The notes beneath the pieces are model-generated. The model ran no database searches and was not told the origin of the DNA. It saw only the letters and a list, made by a program, of their open reading frames with translations. Made by a program: the position numbers and the translations under genes. This document shows positions 52,644-60,999 of a DNA stretch of 64,000 nucleotides, in pieces (within the stretch, counting starts at the first letter, position 1; each line of letters starts with the position of its first letter). The stretch is from Methylocystis sp. Sn-Cys (lineage in GTDB: Bacteria > Pseudomonadota > Alphaproteobacteria > Rhizobiales > Beijerinckiaceae): contig NZ_JAERVJ010000006.1 of NCBI RefSeq assembly GCF_016745395.1, forward strand, positions 1 through 64,000, written 5' to 3'.

Positions 52644-52686
52644 GCGCGCTTTCTCATCGCTCGCCTGATTCCATGCGAGCGGAAAG
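52644..52686. repeat. Dispersed TAGCGCGCTTTC palindromic repeat, inverted copy D
   Basis: GCGCGCTTTC-TCATCGCTCGC-CTGATTCCATGCGAGCGGAAAG, the same element in the opposite orientation to the other copies, directly next to the GAGCGCATT repeat. It sits in the 750-base non-coding zone between the histidine kinase and cysC. Confidence 0.65.
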
Positions 52687-52800
52687 GGGGCCAAGGGCGT
52701 GCTAATCGGTAATGGAGGATCGCCGTCCTGGCCTCGATAAGGCGAATTCGCCGGCGCGCGAAAATGGCGCACAGGGCCGAGCGCCATGCTCTCGGAAACC

Positions 52801-52914
52801 TGCGCTCGCCACTTGCCGCTTCCGGCGCCTCGTAGCCGTTCGCGGTCAGGGACGGTCTCAAGGCCCGCCTGATCTGCGCTCGTCGTCCACAATGAGGACC
52901 CGAAGCTTGTTCAC
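52801..52914 (-). pseudogene. kdpE: kdpE fragment (N-terminal receiver)
   Basis: A GTG start followed by NKLRVLIVDDE, then, after a one-base frameshift, QIRRALRPSLTANGYEA and PEAASGE, is the beginning of the KdpE response regulator. Family resemblance stops at about codon 40. The rest of the gene is absent and repeats follow downstream. It is a decayed remnant of a potassium-sensing regulator. Confidence 0.65.
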
Positions 52915-52940
52915 GCGCCGGTTCCCGGCAGTTCGAGCTG

Positions 52941-53042
52941 GCGTCGCCCACCAGGCCCTCTTGGGAACATAGATCTTCCCACCTTCAGGCGGCGAAGAAG
53001 CTCGTCCGGCGCGGTGTCGACCAGAATGACGTCATGGGCGTC
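52941..53042 (-). pseudogene. kdpD: kdpD fragment (N-terminal domain)
   Basis: Minus-strand translation gives AHDVILVDTAPDELLRRLK and, in a frame shifted by one base, GKIYVPKRA. This matches a stretch near residue 200 of the KdpD sensor kinase. It lies directly before the kdpE fragment, so a kdpD-kdpE locus was deleted and frameshifted here. Confidence 0.6.
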
Positions 53043-53066
53043 CGGTCGGGGACAGAGACGTCTCGT

Positions 53067-53747
53067 CTAGCGAATATGCAGGTCCACGTAATCTTCGACG
53101 CGGCGTGCGAGCTCGAAGGGATCACAACCAACGGTCCGAATGTGGAGCTCAGGGCTCTCGGGCTCCTCGTAAGGCGACGAAACCCCGGTAAAATTCTCGA
53201 TCTCACCGGACATTGCACGCTTATATAAGCCCTTGGAGTCGCGCCTCACGCATTCTTCGAGCGGCGTATCCACAAAAATCTCCACAAATTCCCCCTGAGC
53301 CATGATTTCGCGGGCCAGACGTCGCTCGAAACGGAAGGGGGAAATTAGGGAAACGAGCACGATGAGACCAGCGTCTACCATCAGTTTGGCGACTTCGGCG
53401 ACGCGTCGGATATTCTCCACGCGATCGGCATCGGCAAAGCCAAGGTCATTGCTGAGCCCGTGACGGAGGTTATCGCCGTCGAGCAGGTAAGTATGTTTCC
53501 CTTTCTCGTACAAATGTTTTTCGACAAGACTGGCGAGCGTGGTCTTGCCGGCTCCAGAAAGTCCGGTAAACCACAAGACAACAGGCTTCTGGCTTTTCTG
53601 AGTGGCCCGCCTGGCCTTGTCGACCAGCGTCGGCTGCCACTGAATATTCTGTGTGCGCTGATGCACGGGGCTGCTCATTGGCTGCATTGCAGTTGCGTGA
53701 GGATTTCCTCTATCGTCGATCACACAGACACTCCCCAGGCCGGACAC
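53067..53747 (-). CDS. cysC: Adenylylsulfate kinase (APS kinase)
   Basis: A 226-residue kinase that phosphorylates adenylylsulfate to PAPS. The P-loop is GLSGAGKTT, followed by [17 protein letters not shown] and the family motif [37 protein letters not shown] is also typical. The first ~20 residues are not family-like, so the true start may be one of the ATG codons at about residues 21 or 24. It lies downstream of the sulfotransferase mbnS on the same strand, and its likeliest job is to supply PAPS for sulfation of methanobactin. Confidence 0.92.
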   Translation of the reverse strand: MSGLGSVCVIDDRGNPHATAMQPMSSPVHQRTQNIQWQPTLVDKARRATQKSQKPVVLWFTGLSGAGKTTLASLVEKHLYEKGKHTYLLDGDNLRHGLSNDLGFADADRVENIRRVAEVAKLMVDAGLIVLVSLISPFRFERRLAREIMAQGEFVEIFVDTPLEECVRRDSKGLYKRAMSGEIENFTGVSSPYEEPESPELHIRTVGCDPFELARRVEDYVDLHIR

Positions 53748-53900
53748 CGCCTAACGTCGCCGGAATGAACAATACGCGCGCCCTGAGATTAGGCTGGGTT
53801 CTCCCAGAACATCTGCCACCATTCCCGTTTGAATAACTCGCATTGGCGCTTGTCATTTCCGATCGCTCGCTGCGCGAGCCTCGGGAATGCGCCGCACCAA

Positions 53901-54920
53901 TCACTCGGACCCCGTATAAGCTGTTCCCCAACCGAAATCTTTTCCGACAATTTCGTACGTCGCTTCATTATAGGGCCGGAAGAATTCTGTGAGTTCCGAG
54001 CGCAGCGCGTCGGGAAGCGCGCCTGATGGACCCGAGTTTTGCTCGTCGATAATAAGCGGCTCGATCTGCGGAAGGCCAAGGAATCCGTAGATCCGTTTCG
54101 TAACGCCGCCCGGATCGCGGAAGAGTTCGGCGGCGTCAACGACGAAAATGCGTTCGCGCCCGAACTGCTCCGCCAGCAAACGAAGAAACGGCGCATAGAT
54201 GCCGTGCCTCAAATAGCCAGCGCGCGCCCCTGAAAAGGCATGGACCTCCATGCCCCCGGCTCGGATTGTCTCTTGTTCTGTCCGAATGAGCGTTTCGAAC
54301 CTGGGAAATCCCTTCCAATGCGGGTCGAGCTTTTTTCGTTCTACAAATCGCTTTTGGTCCCAGCGCCAATGAGAAAATGCGCGTTCGACCGGATCCCGCA
54401 GCACGCAGACGATTCGCAAATTCGGAAACATCGACTTGGCAAGGAATATCCAAAGCGGATTAGGCATCACCGGCGTGCAATAGCCTGTGATCGCGCCGCC
54501 ATACCGCCGTTCGGCGGCATGTTGCTCGGCCAGAGTGGGAAAATGCGCCATGAGGTCTCTCATGGTTTCTGTAAAGGATATTTCCTTGGAAAGCGGGAGC
54601 ACCACATGGGGATGCTGGAATATATACGACGATAGAAATGACGTGCCCGAACGCACTGCGCCGATTGAAGCGAAGCTGGGCTCCATGCGTTCGGCCGACC
54701 CCAGCCGCCGCGCCCACACCCGCCATTTTGGGGGATTGAAGAAATAATAGCTTCTGAACTGGCGACGCGCCTCTAAAGGCAACTTCCGCCAATTCTCCCC
54801 AGCTAAAGACAGCTCTCTGAAATCCCGATAAGGAAGCTGCAGCGTCTCGACCCGTTTCTGGTCGACGGCTATACGCTGGGAAGCGAATGGGCTTTCAGAG
54901 ACGCCGACACTCCGCGACAT
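53901..54920 (-). CDS. mbnS: Methanobactin sulfotransferase MbnS
   Basis: A PAPS-dependent sulfotransferase of 339 residues. The 5'-phosphosulfate loop is in GAVRSGTSFLSSYI (about residue 85), and the 3'-phosphate segment in RDPVERAFSHWRWDQKRF. The third ATG (54920) is preferred because GGAGG lies 6 bases before it. In Methylocystis methanobactins a Thr of the core is sulfated, and mbnS is the accepted enzyme; the core here has Thr at positions 4 and 8. It follows mbnF by about 120 bases and precedes cysC. Confidence 0.88.
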   Translation of the reverse strand: MSRSVGVSESPFASQRIAVDQKRVETLQLPYRDFRELSLAGENWRKLPLEARRQFRSYYFFNPPKWRVWARRLGSAERMEPSFASIGAVRSGTSFLSSYIFQHPHVVLPLSKEISFTETMRDLMAHFPTLAEQHAAERRYGGAITGYCTPVMPNPLWIFLAKSMFPNLRIVCVLRDPVERAFSHWRWDQKRFVERKKLDPHWKGFPRFETLIRTEQETIRAGGMEVHAFSGARAGYLRHGIYAPFLRLLAEQFGRERIFVVDAAELFRDPGGVTKRIYGFLGLPQIEPLIIDEQNSGPSGALPDALRSELTEFFRPYNEATYEIVGKDFGWGTAYTGSE

Positions 54921-55044
54921 GTCCATCCTCCACATATTGGGGCATCCGATGCTAGAAACAAAAGCCGATCGAGGACGCTCGGCGTGCGCCTGCTTCTTAG
55001 CTCATGAGTTCGACACCCTTGGGTTGTTCCTTGTGGGTGCGAAC

Positions 55045-56694
55045 TCATAGCCCCGTTTCGAACAGCGATTCAGCCTCGGCTTGGTGTGATTGCGTCATAG
55101 ACCTCATGCCGCGCACACGCGCAAAAGCGCCTTCCAGAACCGAATGCGCTTGCCGTTGGCCCTCGCGCGACCGCCACGCAATATAGCCATCCGGGCGCAC
55201 CAGAACCGCGCCGCTTGAAGACAATCCCAAGCGTGAGAGAAACTGATCGCCAGCATCGGCTATGTCGCTGGACAGCCGGTAGCACGAAAGCGGCGGGTCC
55301 GACTTGGAGATTTCCTCCGCAGCCTCGGCCCAGCATTTGCCTTCTGGACCCGCAAACAAAACGAAATGACGGCCGATCAGATCGTGAGAGGAGAGTCGCT
55401 CTCCGCCACGGACCAACCAGACGTGCGGAAGACGGGTTCCGGGCGCGCCGCTCGCCTCCAGCGGGTTTTCTACCGCTTTTCCACTATCGTCCTGTTCCGA
55501 AATGATGGCGCTGGAGCGATAGCGATACCCGATCGAGGTCGAGAGCATGTCATATTCATCGGCTGGAATGCGCAACTCCTGCCGGTCCGGCAAAAGACGT
55601 TCGACGTAATTGGCGATCTGCCGCGCAATGGCAATACGCGCGACCGGCCGACGCTCGGGCTCGTAGGTCTCGACCAGAGTCGGACCAGCGTGCCCTTTGA
55701 TCACCAAGGCGAGCTTCCACGCAAGGTCTGCGGCGTCCTGTATCGCCGTTTGCCCGCCTAATCCTCCCACCGGCGGCATGACATGTGCGCAATCCCCGGC
55801 AAGCAATACACGGCCGAACGACATACGATCGGCCATCAAGGCAGACATCTTCCACGGCCAAATGTCGCGTATCTCGAATTCAAGATCGCTCAGGCCGACC
55901 GCGTCCCTCACAAATTGGGCGCAACGGTCCAAGTCAAAATCCGAAGCCTTGTCGAAGGCGGGGTCGTATTCGACGTTGAGTTGGAACAGATTTGGGTCGT
56001 CGCAGGTAACGATAGAGCCACTGAAGGACGGATGCCGGAGATAATAAAGCACAAGCCCGCGGCTCGGCAAAACCGACGCCAGATCGGCTTCGAAAAGAAT
56101 TGAGACCGTATGCGCTAGCACGCCAGGTCCGTCCATCTTCACGCCGGCGACTTCTCGGATCGCCCCTTCAGCACCGTCAGCGGCGATGAGATAATCAGCA
56201 AACACGATCCTTTCGGCGCCGGTCCTTTCGTCACGAAGGACTGCTTCGACGCCTTCGCTCATCGCGCGAAACTCGACAAGAGTGGTCGTAAAATTGACAT
56301 CGGCGCCGTGTTCCTCGGCATAGCGCAACAGCACAGGCTCGACGCGATCCTGACCGGCCGTGCATACCTTCGCGGGCGACACGAGAGTCGAGTCGAGCGC
56401 GTTCTTGGTGACCAGCGTTGCGATTGCAGGCCCGACGACCCGCTCGGCGATGATGAGCGTGGAGTCGTTTGCGGGAGCGCTGCTCGCAGAATGCAACGCT
56501 TCTTCCAGGCCTTCGACGACCCTCAGCACTTCCATGCTTCGCCTGTTCAATCCATGCGCTTTTGGAAGCCTCGATGTCGACTCGCGCCGTTCGACCAGCA
56601 TGCATTGAACTCCCCGCCAGGCCAGCAGGGTCGCGGCGGATAGGCCAGCGTATCCCGCGCCTACGATCAACACAGGCACTCTCTGTCGGATCAT
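55045..56694 (-). CDS. mbnF: FAD-dependent monooxygenase MbnF
   Basis: A 549-residue flavoprotein monooxygenase of the phenol-hydroxylase (FAD_binding_3) type. Residues about 8-30 hold the FAD motif (VLIVGAGYAGLSAA), and the second FAD motif is FGRVLLAGDCAHVMPPVGGLGG (about residue 300). A thioredoxin-like domain forms the C-terminus. The ATG overlaps the mbnM stop by 4 bases. In group II methanobactin clusters MbnF is thought to oxidise the N-terminal heterocycle further; that role is taken from family knowledge. Confidence 0.9.
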   Translation of the reverse strand: MIRQRVPVLIVGAGYAGLSAATLLAWRGVQCMLVERRESTSRLPKAHGLNRRSMEVLRVVEGLEEALHSASSAPANDSTLIIAERVVGPAIATLVTKNALDSTLVSPAKVCTAGQDRVEPVLLRYAEEHGADVNFTTTLVEFRAMSEGVEAVLRDERTGAERIVFADYLIAADGAEGAIREVAGVKMDGPGVLAHTVSILFEADLASVLPSRGLVLYYLRHPSFSGSIVTCDDPNLFQLNVEYDPAFDKASDFDLDRCAQFVRDAVGLSDLEFEIRDIWPWKMSALMADRMSFGRVLLAGDCAHVMPPVGGLGGQTAIQDAADLAWKLALVIKGHAGPTLVETYEPERRPVARIAIARQIANYVERLLPDRQELRIPADEYDMLSTSIGYRYRSSAIISEQDDSGKAVENPLEASGAPGTRLPHVWLVRGGERLSSHDLIGRHFVLFAGPEGKCWAEAAEEISKSDPPLSCYRLSSDIADAGDQFLSRLGLSSSGAVLVRPDGYIAWRSREGQRQAHSVLEGAFARVRGMRSMTQSHQAEAESLFETGL

Positions 56695-57992
56695 CGAATA
56701 GGCCCTTCGGATGGAAGCGGTGAGAGGGAAGCGCTGTGGCGCGATCGACAGAGCGCGACCGGAATCAAGCAGACGCAAGCGACCTCCGGAATGATGAGCG
56801 AAAGATAAGCCAACCACGGAGCATCAGCGGAAAGGCCGAGAAACAGAAACAGCGGTGTGAGGAGCCATTGCGCAAACGCATCGATCATGGCGAGCTCGGG
56901 AAACCTGCCACGCGCGAGCATCGCTCCCCTCGACACGCAGCCCAAATATCGAATGGGAAGTGATAGAGACAAGACGGCGATAAACGTCGACCACCAGGGT
57001 CCGTGCTGATGGTATAGGGAGTCGCCAATCCAGTCGCGGCCAATGAATAGAGAAATTGCAATAATCGAAACGATTGGCGCGCCGGATTGCGCCAATTTGA
57101 TCATCGCGGGTGACTGTTTCTGAGGCGCGACGGCTGTTAAACGCAGGGCAAGGAAACGCGTCAAGACGGGCATCGGGCTGAGAACAAACAACATGAAGGC
57201 TTGCCCCGCCGCGAAGGCGTCGAGACGATCGACGCCGTAGCCGCTAAATCGCGTGGAGGAGAACAGAGCCAGGGCGAGGAGCATTGCCGCTTGAGGCGAC
57301 AGGATACGATGGGATTCCCAAAATGTTGTCCAGAGAAACCATCGCGCAAAGGCGCGCTCTGGCCAATCGAACGACCAGGCGCCGCGCTCTCGCAAACGAA
57401 GCCAAAGCCACAAGGACGAAGCGGCTGCGATGACGAAGCCGGCGATCATGCACCCCGCTAGATCGAATCCGAGCGCGTCCATGAGGAGGAAATTGAGAAT
57501 AAACTTCGACGGCGCCTCGGCAAGTTTCGAACGGAACACCACCGAACCCTGTCCGAGGGCATGCAGCACAAAACCTTGTGCATTCGCGAGCATTCGCAAG
57601 GGCGTGCCGGCGACGAGCCAAAAGATGGGCTGGCCGATCAAAGGCGCTGCTTCCTCCGTCCCTATCAACTGCGCCAACAGGGGCGGATAAGCAAAGAAGC
57701 CGAGAGCGCTCGTGACGACGCCAACCGCCGTGACAAGAACGCATAACTGGCCGACGACGCTACCGAGATGGTCACGGTCTGTCGCATGAGCGGCGGCAAT
57801 CCCGGCGACGGAGGCCAAGGCGATCGTCAAAGCCACATCCAGCAAGGTCATACGCATGAGAACGGCGAAGGCGCCCGCAACGCGCCCTCCCGATCTGGCG
57901 ATCATAGCAAGGTCGATCTGCATGGTCACAGATGCAGCGCAGGCGCTCGCCGCGAGCATCGAATATCCACGCCAGAACCCCGTGTCGATCAT
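56691..57992 (-). CDS. mbnM: MATE-type exporter MbnM
   Basis: A 433-residue membrane protein with about 12 hydrophobic segments (MLAASACAASVTMQIDLAMIA; LALTIALASVAGIAAA-like stretches; PIRYLGCVSRGAMLARGRFPEL) of the multidrug/polysaccharide flippase superfamily. It should export methanobactin across the inner membrane. The ATG at 57992 overlaps the mbnC stop by 4 bases (ATGA); an ATG at 58010 is an alternative. It overlaps mbnF by 4 bases. Confidence 0.88.
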   Translation of the reverse strand: MIDTGFWRGYSMLAASACAASVTMQIDLAMIARSGGRVAGAFAVLMRMTLLDVALTIALASVAGIAAAHATDRDHLGSVVGQLCVLVTAVGVVTSALGFFAYPPLLAQLIGTEEAAPLIGQPIFWLVAGTPLRMLANAQGFVLHALGQGSVVFRSKLAEAPSKFILNFLLMDALGFDLAGCMIAGFVIAAASSLWLWLRLRERGAWSFDWPERAFARWFLWTTFWESHRILSPQAAMLLALALFSSTRFSGYGVDRLDAFAAGQAFMLFVLSPMPVLTRFLALRLTAVAPQKQSPAMIKLAQSGAPIVSIIAISLFIGRDWIGDSLYHQHGPWWSTFIAVLSLSLPIRYLGCVSRGAMLARGRFPELAMIDAFAQWLLTPLFLFLGLSADAPWLAYLSLIIPEVACVCLIPVALCRSRHSASLSPLPSEGPIR

Positions 57993-58567
57993 CTCGACAA
58001 GCCTTGCCATCCGGGAAATCCGCCGAGCTCGAAATCGGGCTGCGTAAAATACCCGAACGTATTGGCTGGCGGCGGCAGCGCTTCCTCGGGCTCGATGAGC
58101 TCGATTTGCCGCCCACCCCGGATGCTGTGGCATTTCCAGCCCACCACGAGATCGCTTGTGTCGGCGCAGCCGATCACAATTCCACAGTCCCTGCTGCGAT
58201 CGAGGATCGCCCAGCGCGCCGCAGAGGCGCCCATAATCGTTTGAAGCAGCCCGTCTCGATCCAACCGATCCCTGAATTCCGACTCTTGCAGCCACACATA
58301 TACCCAGAGATAAAACGACCAGTCGAAGGCCAGACGCCGGCGCGCGGCCCATGTCATAAAGGGTCGAAAGATCGCCATCCCATCCGGGCCCGAGAGAGTC
58401 AGTAAATCCGGACATATATCGAACAGCGTGTGCCAGTAGACGCGAAGGCTCGTGTCGATGCGCACGAATGACTTATGATTTCGCGGGAAGTTTTCGCTCT
58501 CTTCGACCGACATGAGCGCGGGGTAGAGATCGCGATCAGCTCTCGTGGGCGGATAAGACAAGTTCAT
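57989..58567 (-). CDS. mbnC: Methanobactin biosynthesis protein MbnC
   Basis: A 192-residue partner of MbnB. MbnC has no other known domain; recognition rests on position after mbnB (32-base overlap), length and conserved-looking stretches (FVRIDTSLRVYWHTLFDICP; FRPFMTWAARRRLAFDWSFYL). MbnB and MbnC form the iron enzyme that turns two Cys residues of MbnA into the nitrogen heterocycles and adjacent thioamides that bind copper. Confidence 0.9.
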   Translation of the reverse strand: MNLSYPPTRADRDLYPALMSVEESENFPRNHKSFVRIDTSLRVYWHTLFDICPDLLTLSGPDGMAIFRPFMTWAARRRLAFDWSFYLWVYVWLQESEFRDRLDRDGLLQTIMGASAARWAILDRSRDCGIVIGCADTSDLVVGWKCHSIRGGRQIELIEPEEALPPPANTFGYFTQPDFELGGFPGWQGLSR

Positions 58568-59375
58568 TCCTGTGACCTTCCAGCGGTTCGGCGAATATTT
58601 TTCTTATCTCTTTGAGGTCCTCGACGATGGCGTCGAACTCGATCTCGTCGTCACGCTCGTAAGTGATCGTCGCGCCCGATTTGTCGAAGACCGACCTGTA
58701 ATCCCGAAGGAAGCTCAGAGTGTCCGCCGCCAGCGCCTCGGCGTGAGTATCCAATGCGATATATGGCTCGATCAGAGATTGCCTGTATCCGGCGACGTGA
58801 AAATGCTTGGCTGAACCGATGACGCGTCCCCATGACTCTAGGGGAGTCCCGCAATTGCGATGTGAACAGATCGCGTTGGAGGCGTCGAAGAGCACGCCTG
58901 CGCCGGTGTCGTCGACGAGGCGTTCGAAAAAGCGAGGCGCTTCGAGGCCGCCATCCATGATAGAGGGATAGTTTTCGAAATGAATTTTCTGGCCTACCAG
59001 TTCCTGCCAGCGCAGCGCCCGGTCGCGCACGAAATCATACTCTGCAAAATAGTCGATTTCTCCTAAATGAAAAAATTGCCGGCCGTCATGCGAAAACCGC
59101 AAAATATGATCCGAGACGTAGATCGGATCAGCGGCGTCTATGTAATCGCGTAATCTCTTCGCGAATTCGACGAGCGTCGCCTCGTCGCTTTCCAAAAAAC
59201 GCGAATACATGACGTGGAAGCCGACAGGGCAATCAAAAGCGCCGGCAATTTCCGCAGGGTCGACGCAGAAAAAATTGTCGATTAGAAACTCGCAGTAGTC
59301 GATATGACCTTCAGCGAGCAATCGCTTCACCATATCATATGTGTCGCCGAGCGTGAAATTGAGGCCGATGCGCAT
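58536..59375 (-). CDS. mbnB: Methanobactin biosynthesis iron enzyme MbnB (DUF692)
   Basis: A 279-residue TIM-barrel protein of the DUF692/MNIO family. Candidate metal ligands are visible in GFHVMYSRF, YVSDHILRF, IHFENYPSI, LFDASNAICSH, KHFHVAGYR, LDTHAEAL and ITYERDDEIE. With MbnC it oxidises core Cys residues of MbnA. The gene lies 79 bases downstream of mbnA, separated by a strong hairpin, and overlaps mbnC by 32 bases. Confidence 0.95.
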   Translation of the reverse strand: MRIGLNFTLGDTYDMVKRLLAEGHIDYCEFLIDNFFCVDPAEIAGAFDCPVGFHVMYSRFLESDEATLVEFAKRLRDYIDAADPIYVSDHILRFSHDGRQFFHLGEIDYFAEYDFVRDRALRWQELVGQKIHFENYPSIMDGGLEAPRFFERLVDDTGAGVLFDASNAICSHRNCGTPLESWGRVIGSAKHFHVAGYRQSLIEPYIALDTHAEALAADTLSFLRDYRSVFDKSGATITYERDDEIEFDAIVEDLKEIRKIFAEPLEGHRNELVLSAHES

Positions 59376-59408
59376 GTAGCTCTATCCTTTCTGCGTCTTT
59401 TGTAGGCG

Positions 59409-59440
59409 CTTGCGGCGATCCCGGCTGGGATCGACGCAAG
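59409..59440 (-). promoter_or_regulatory. Hairpin between mbnA and mbnB
   Basis: A stem of CTTGCG + CGATCCC paired with GGGATCG + CGCAAG (13 bp with one mismatch, 4-base loop) lies 14 bases after the mbnA stop. There is no U-run, so it is less a terminator than a block to 3' decay or a partial attenuator, giving more precursor-peptide mRNA than enzyme mRNA. This is a common feature in RiPP operons. Confidence 0.65.
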
Positions 59441-59454
59441 GCCTCGGCAGTTGG

Positions 59455-59547
59455 TTAGCCGTTCGTCATCGCGCAGGTCGACGCGCAACGGGCGCTGGCG
59501 CGGCCGATGACATTGAGCTCGACGCGCTTGGCAATGCGAATTTTCAT
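59455..59547 (-). CDS. mbnA: Methanobactin precursor peptide MbnA
   Basis: A 30-residue RiPP precursor. The leader begins MKIRIAKRVELNVIGRASA and the core reads RCASTCAMTNG, with two Cys spaced C-x3-C as in Methylocystis-type methanobactins. The two Cys are the residues modified by MbnBC, and the Thr residues are candidates for sulfation by MbnS. AGGAG lies 8 bases before the ATG, and the hairpin at 59409-59440 follows the stop. The frame upstream is open into the sigma-factor gene without a stop codon, so a read-through product is formally possible. Confidence 0.97.
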   Translation of the reverse strand: MKIRIAKRVELNVIGRASARCASTCAMTNG

Positions 59548-60222
59548 GGCGTTTCTCCTGGTGTGAATTTGTCCGATTTTGATCGGACGAGGCTCCGAAT
59601 TGGGAGGCCCGTTAGGTAAGACGATCGGCGCCGGGCAAATCGGACTCTGCTGAATTAGTTTTTTCTTATGGGCGCCAATTGAAGGTCGGCTGGCTTCCCC
59701 GGACCGTTGCGCCGCCTGGCCTTCAGCTTTGCCAGAATCGACATCCAGAAGCTCGAGTGCGCGATTGATACAGCGATAGACAGTTCGAACGGACAGGCCG
59801 GTTTCTTTCGCCACCTCGGCGTGGCTGTGCCCGAGAACCCGGCTTAGGAGGAAGATTCTGAGGCAATCCGGCGGCAGATGACCAAGGATCATTTTCAAGT
59901 GAAACATCGGGTCCGATTCGATCGAGGCGACGGCAACAGACGCCTCGCCACTCGCCAATTGTGTGAATGCTACGTCGTTGGCGATGGACTTGCTGCGCGC
60001 CCTCTCCCGGCGAAGCCAATCGATTGCGATGTTCGAGGCGGTCTTCGATAGATAGCTCCGGACGTTGGTTACATTTTCCCAGTCTCCCTTTTCGAGCATT
60101 TTTAGATAAGCCTCTTGGACGATGTCCTCGGCTTCGTGTGCGCCGATCAGACGTTTCGCTCGGCTTGTGAGCGCGCGATGGTGATTGCGAAACAAACGCT
60201 CGAGGGTGGATGAATGGCGCAT
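59455..60222 (-). CDS. mbnI: ECF sigma factor MbnI, frame open through mbnA
   Basis: A FecI-like ECF sigma factor. From the ATG with GAGGTG upstream (60222) sigma region 2 is visible at about residues 10-75 (LFRNHHRALTSRAKRLIG, AEDIVQEAYLKMLE, NIAIDWLRRERAR) and region 4 at about 110-165 (LPPDCLRIFLLSRVLGHSHAEVAKETGLSVRTVYRCI). The recognisable protein ends near residue 165, but no in-frame stop occurs: a further 60 codons of low-character sequence lead directly into mbnA, whose stop at 59455 closes the frame. In related clusters mbnI, with the anti-sigma MbnR, controls copper-repressed expression; no mbnR is seen here. Confidence 0.85.
   Translation of the reverse strand: MRHSSTLERLFRNHHRALTSRAKRLIGAHEAEDIVQEAYLKMLEKGDWENVTNVRSYLSKTASNIAIDWLRRERARSKSIANDVAFTQLASGEASVAVASIESDPMFHLKMILGHLPPDCLRIFLLSRVLGHSHAEVAKETGLSVRTVYRCINRALELLDVDSGKAEGQAAQRSGEASRPSIGAHKKKLIQQSPICPAPIVLPNGPPNSEPRPIKIGQIHTRRNAMKIRIAKRVELNVIGRASARCASTCAMTNG
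59571..59588. promoter_or_regulatory. Inverted repeat upstream of mbnA
   Basis: GTCCGAT and ATCGGAC flank TTTG, 24 bases before the mbnA ATG. It could be an operator or a small leader hairpin in the mbnA 5' region. No clear ECF promoter pair was recognised. Confidence 0.4.
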
Positions 60223-60459
60223 GAGCACCTCGCGGTGTTGTGGGCGCTGTTGCGCTCCGGTTGGTGAAAGGGTGAGGTCGCGTGCATTCCGGCGGCCCTC
60301 TATTGAAGGCTCGACGTCCAATCTGGCCGTTGAGCGCGGTCTAGCGCGCAAACGCGTTCCGGGCGCCGGCCTCGTCAATGCGGGGTGCGTTGCAACGCGT
60401 TCAATTCAAGCGCGATGGCCACTACACCCAAGGCCACTGGAGATAGAAGCGAAAGGAGA

Positions 60460-60798
60460 TTAGACGGGCGGAGCGCGCGCCCTTTGGCGGCGCGAATGCA
60501 GGGGCGATAGATCATCGCAGCCCCAAGGACTCGCGCCGATCTCTGTCGAAGAGTTGCCTATGTAGGCCGCGTGATCTTGGGCGTGCAGGAACGGCTGCAG
60601 ATCCCCGCAAGCGCCACAGAAAAAGTTGCAATCGCACGCATAGGGAGATTCGATAGGGTTCAGAGGCGGTCCAGGCGAGGCGCCAATCCGGCAGATTTGG
60701 CCCTCTATGCGCGGGCCATGACCCCGCACGGCGAAAGTCGCCGGTGCGCCAATCACCTGCCAAAAGACGACTGTTAATAGGAAGATGCGAAGAAGCAT
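60460..60798 (-). CDS. Small Cys-rich exported protein near mbnH
   Basis: A 112-residue protein with an N-terminal hydrophobic segment (LLRIFLLTVVFWQVIGAPATFA) and a Cys cluster (YACDCNFFCGACGD, about residues 54-67). GGAGG lies 4 bases before the ATG chosen. I cannot name the family; the Cys pattern suggests metal (possibly copper) binding. It is the last gene of the group mbnP-mbnH on the minus strand, about 200 bases after mbnH and separated from it by a repeat. Confidence 0.6.
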   Translation of the reverse strand: MLLRIFLLTVVFWQVIGAPATFAVRGHGPRIEGQICRIGASPGPPLNPIESPYACDCNFFCGACGDLQPFLHAQDHAAYIGNSSTEIGASPWGCDDLSPLHSRRQRARAPPV

Positions 60799-60852
60799 GG
60801 ACCTCCGCGATTCCTTGCTTTTGCCCAACGCCAGGACTCGAGGGGGACCCGC

Positions 60853-60894
60853 CTAGCGCGCTTTCCGCTCGCATGGAATCAGAATGCGCTCTAG
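60853..60894. repeat. Dispersed TAGCGCGCTTTC palindromic repeat, copy E
   Basis: CTAGCGCGCTTTCCGCTCGC-ATGGAATCAGAATGCGCTCTAG: the left half matches the other copies, and the right end joins the AGAATGCGCTC arm of the second repeat family. It lies in the gap between mbnH and the Cys-rich gene. Confidence 0.75.
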
Positions 60895-60999
60895 GGACAA
60901 GTCCCGCGCGGCAGATGATGCTGCGCCAACGCGAGTGAAGCAAAAACGCCGCGCGTCAGGCGAATCTTGTTAGCCACGGACCGAATTCCTCAGAAGCTC

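Noticed and set aside
53067-54920. Sulfotransferase and APS kinase as tailoring enzymes of the PKS-NRPS
   Set aside because: They are on the opposite strand, 7-9 kb away, and contiguous with the methanobactin genes, where sulfation is known.
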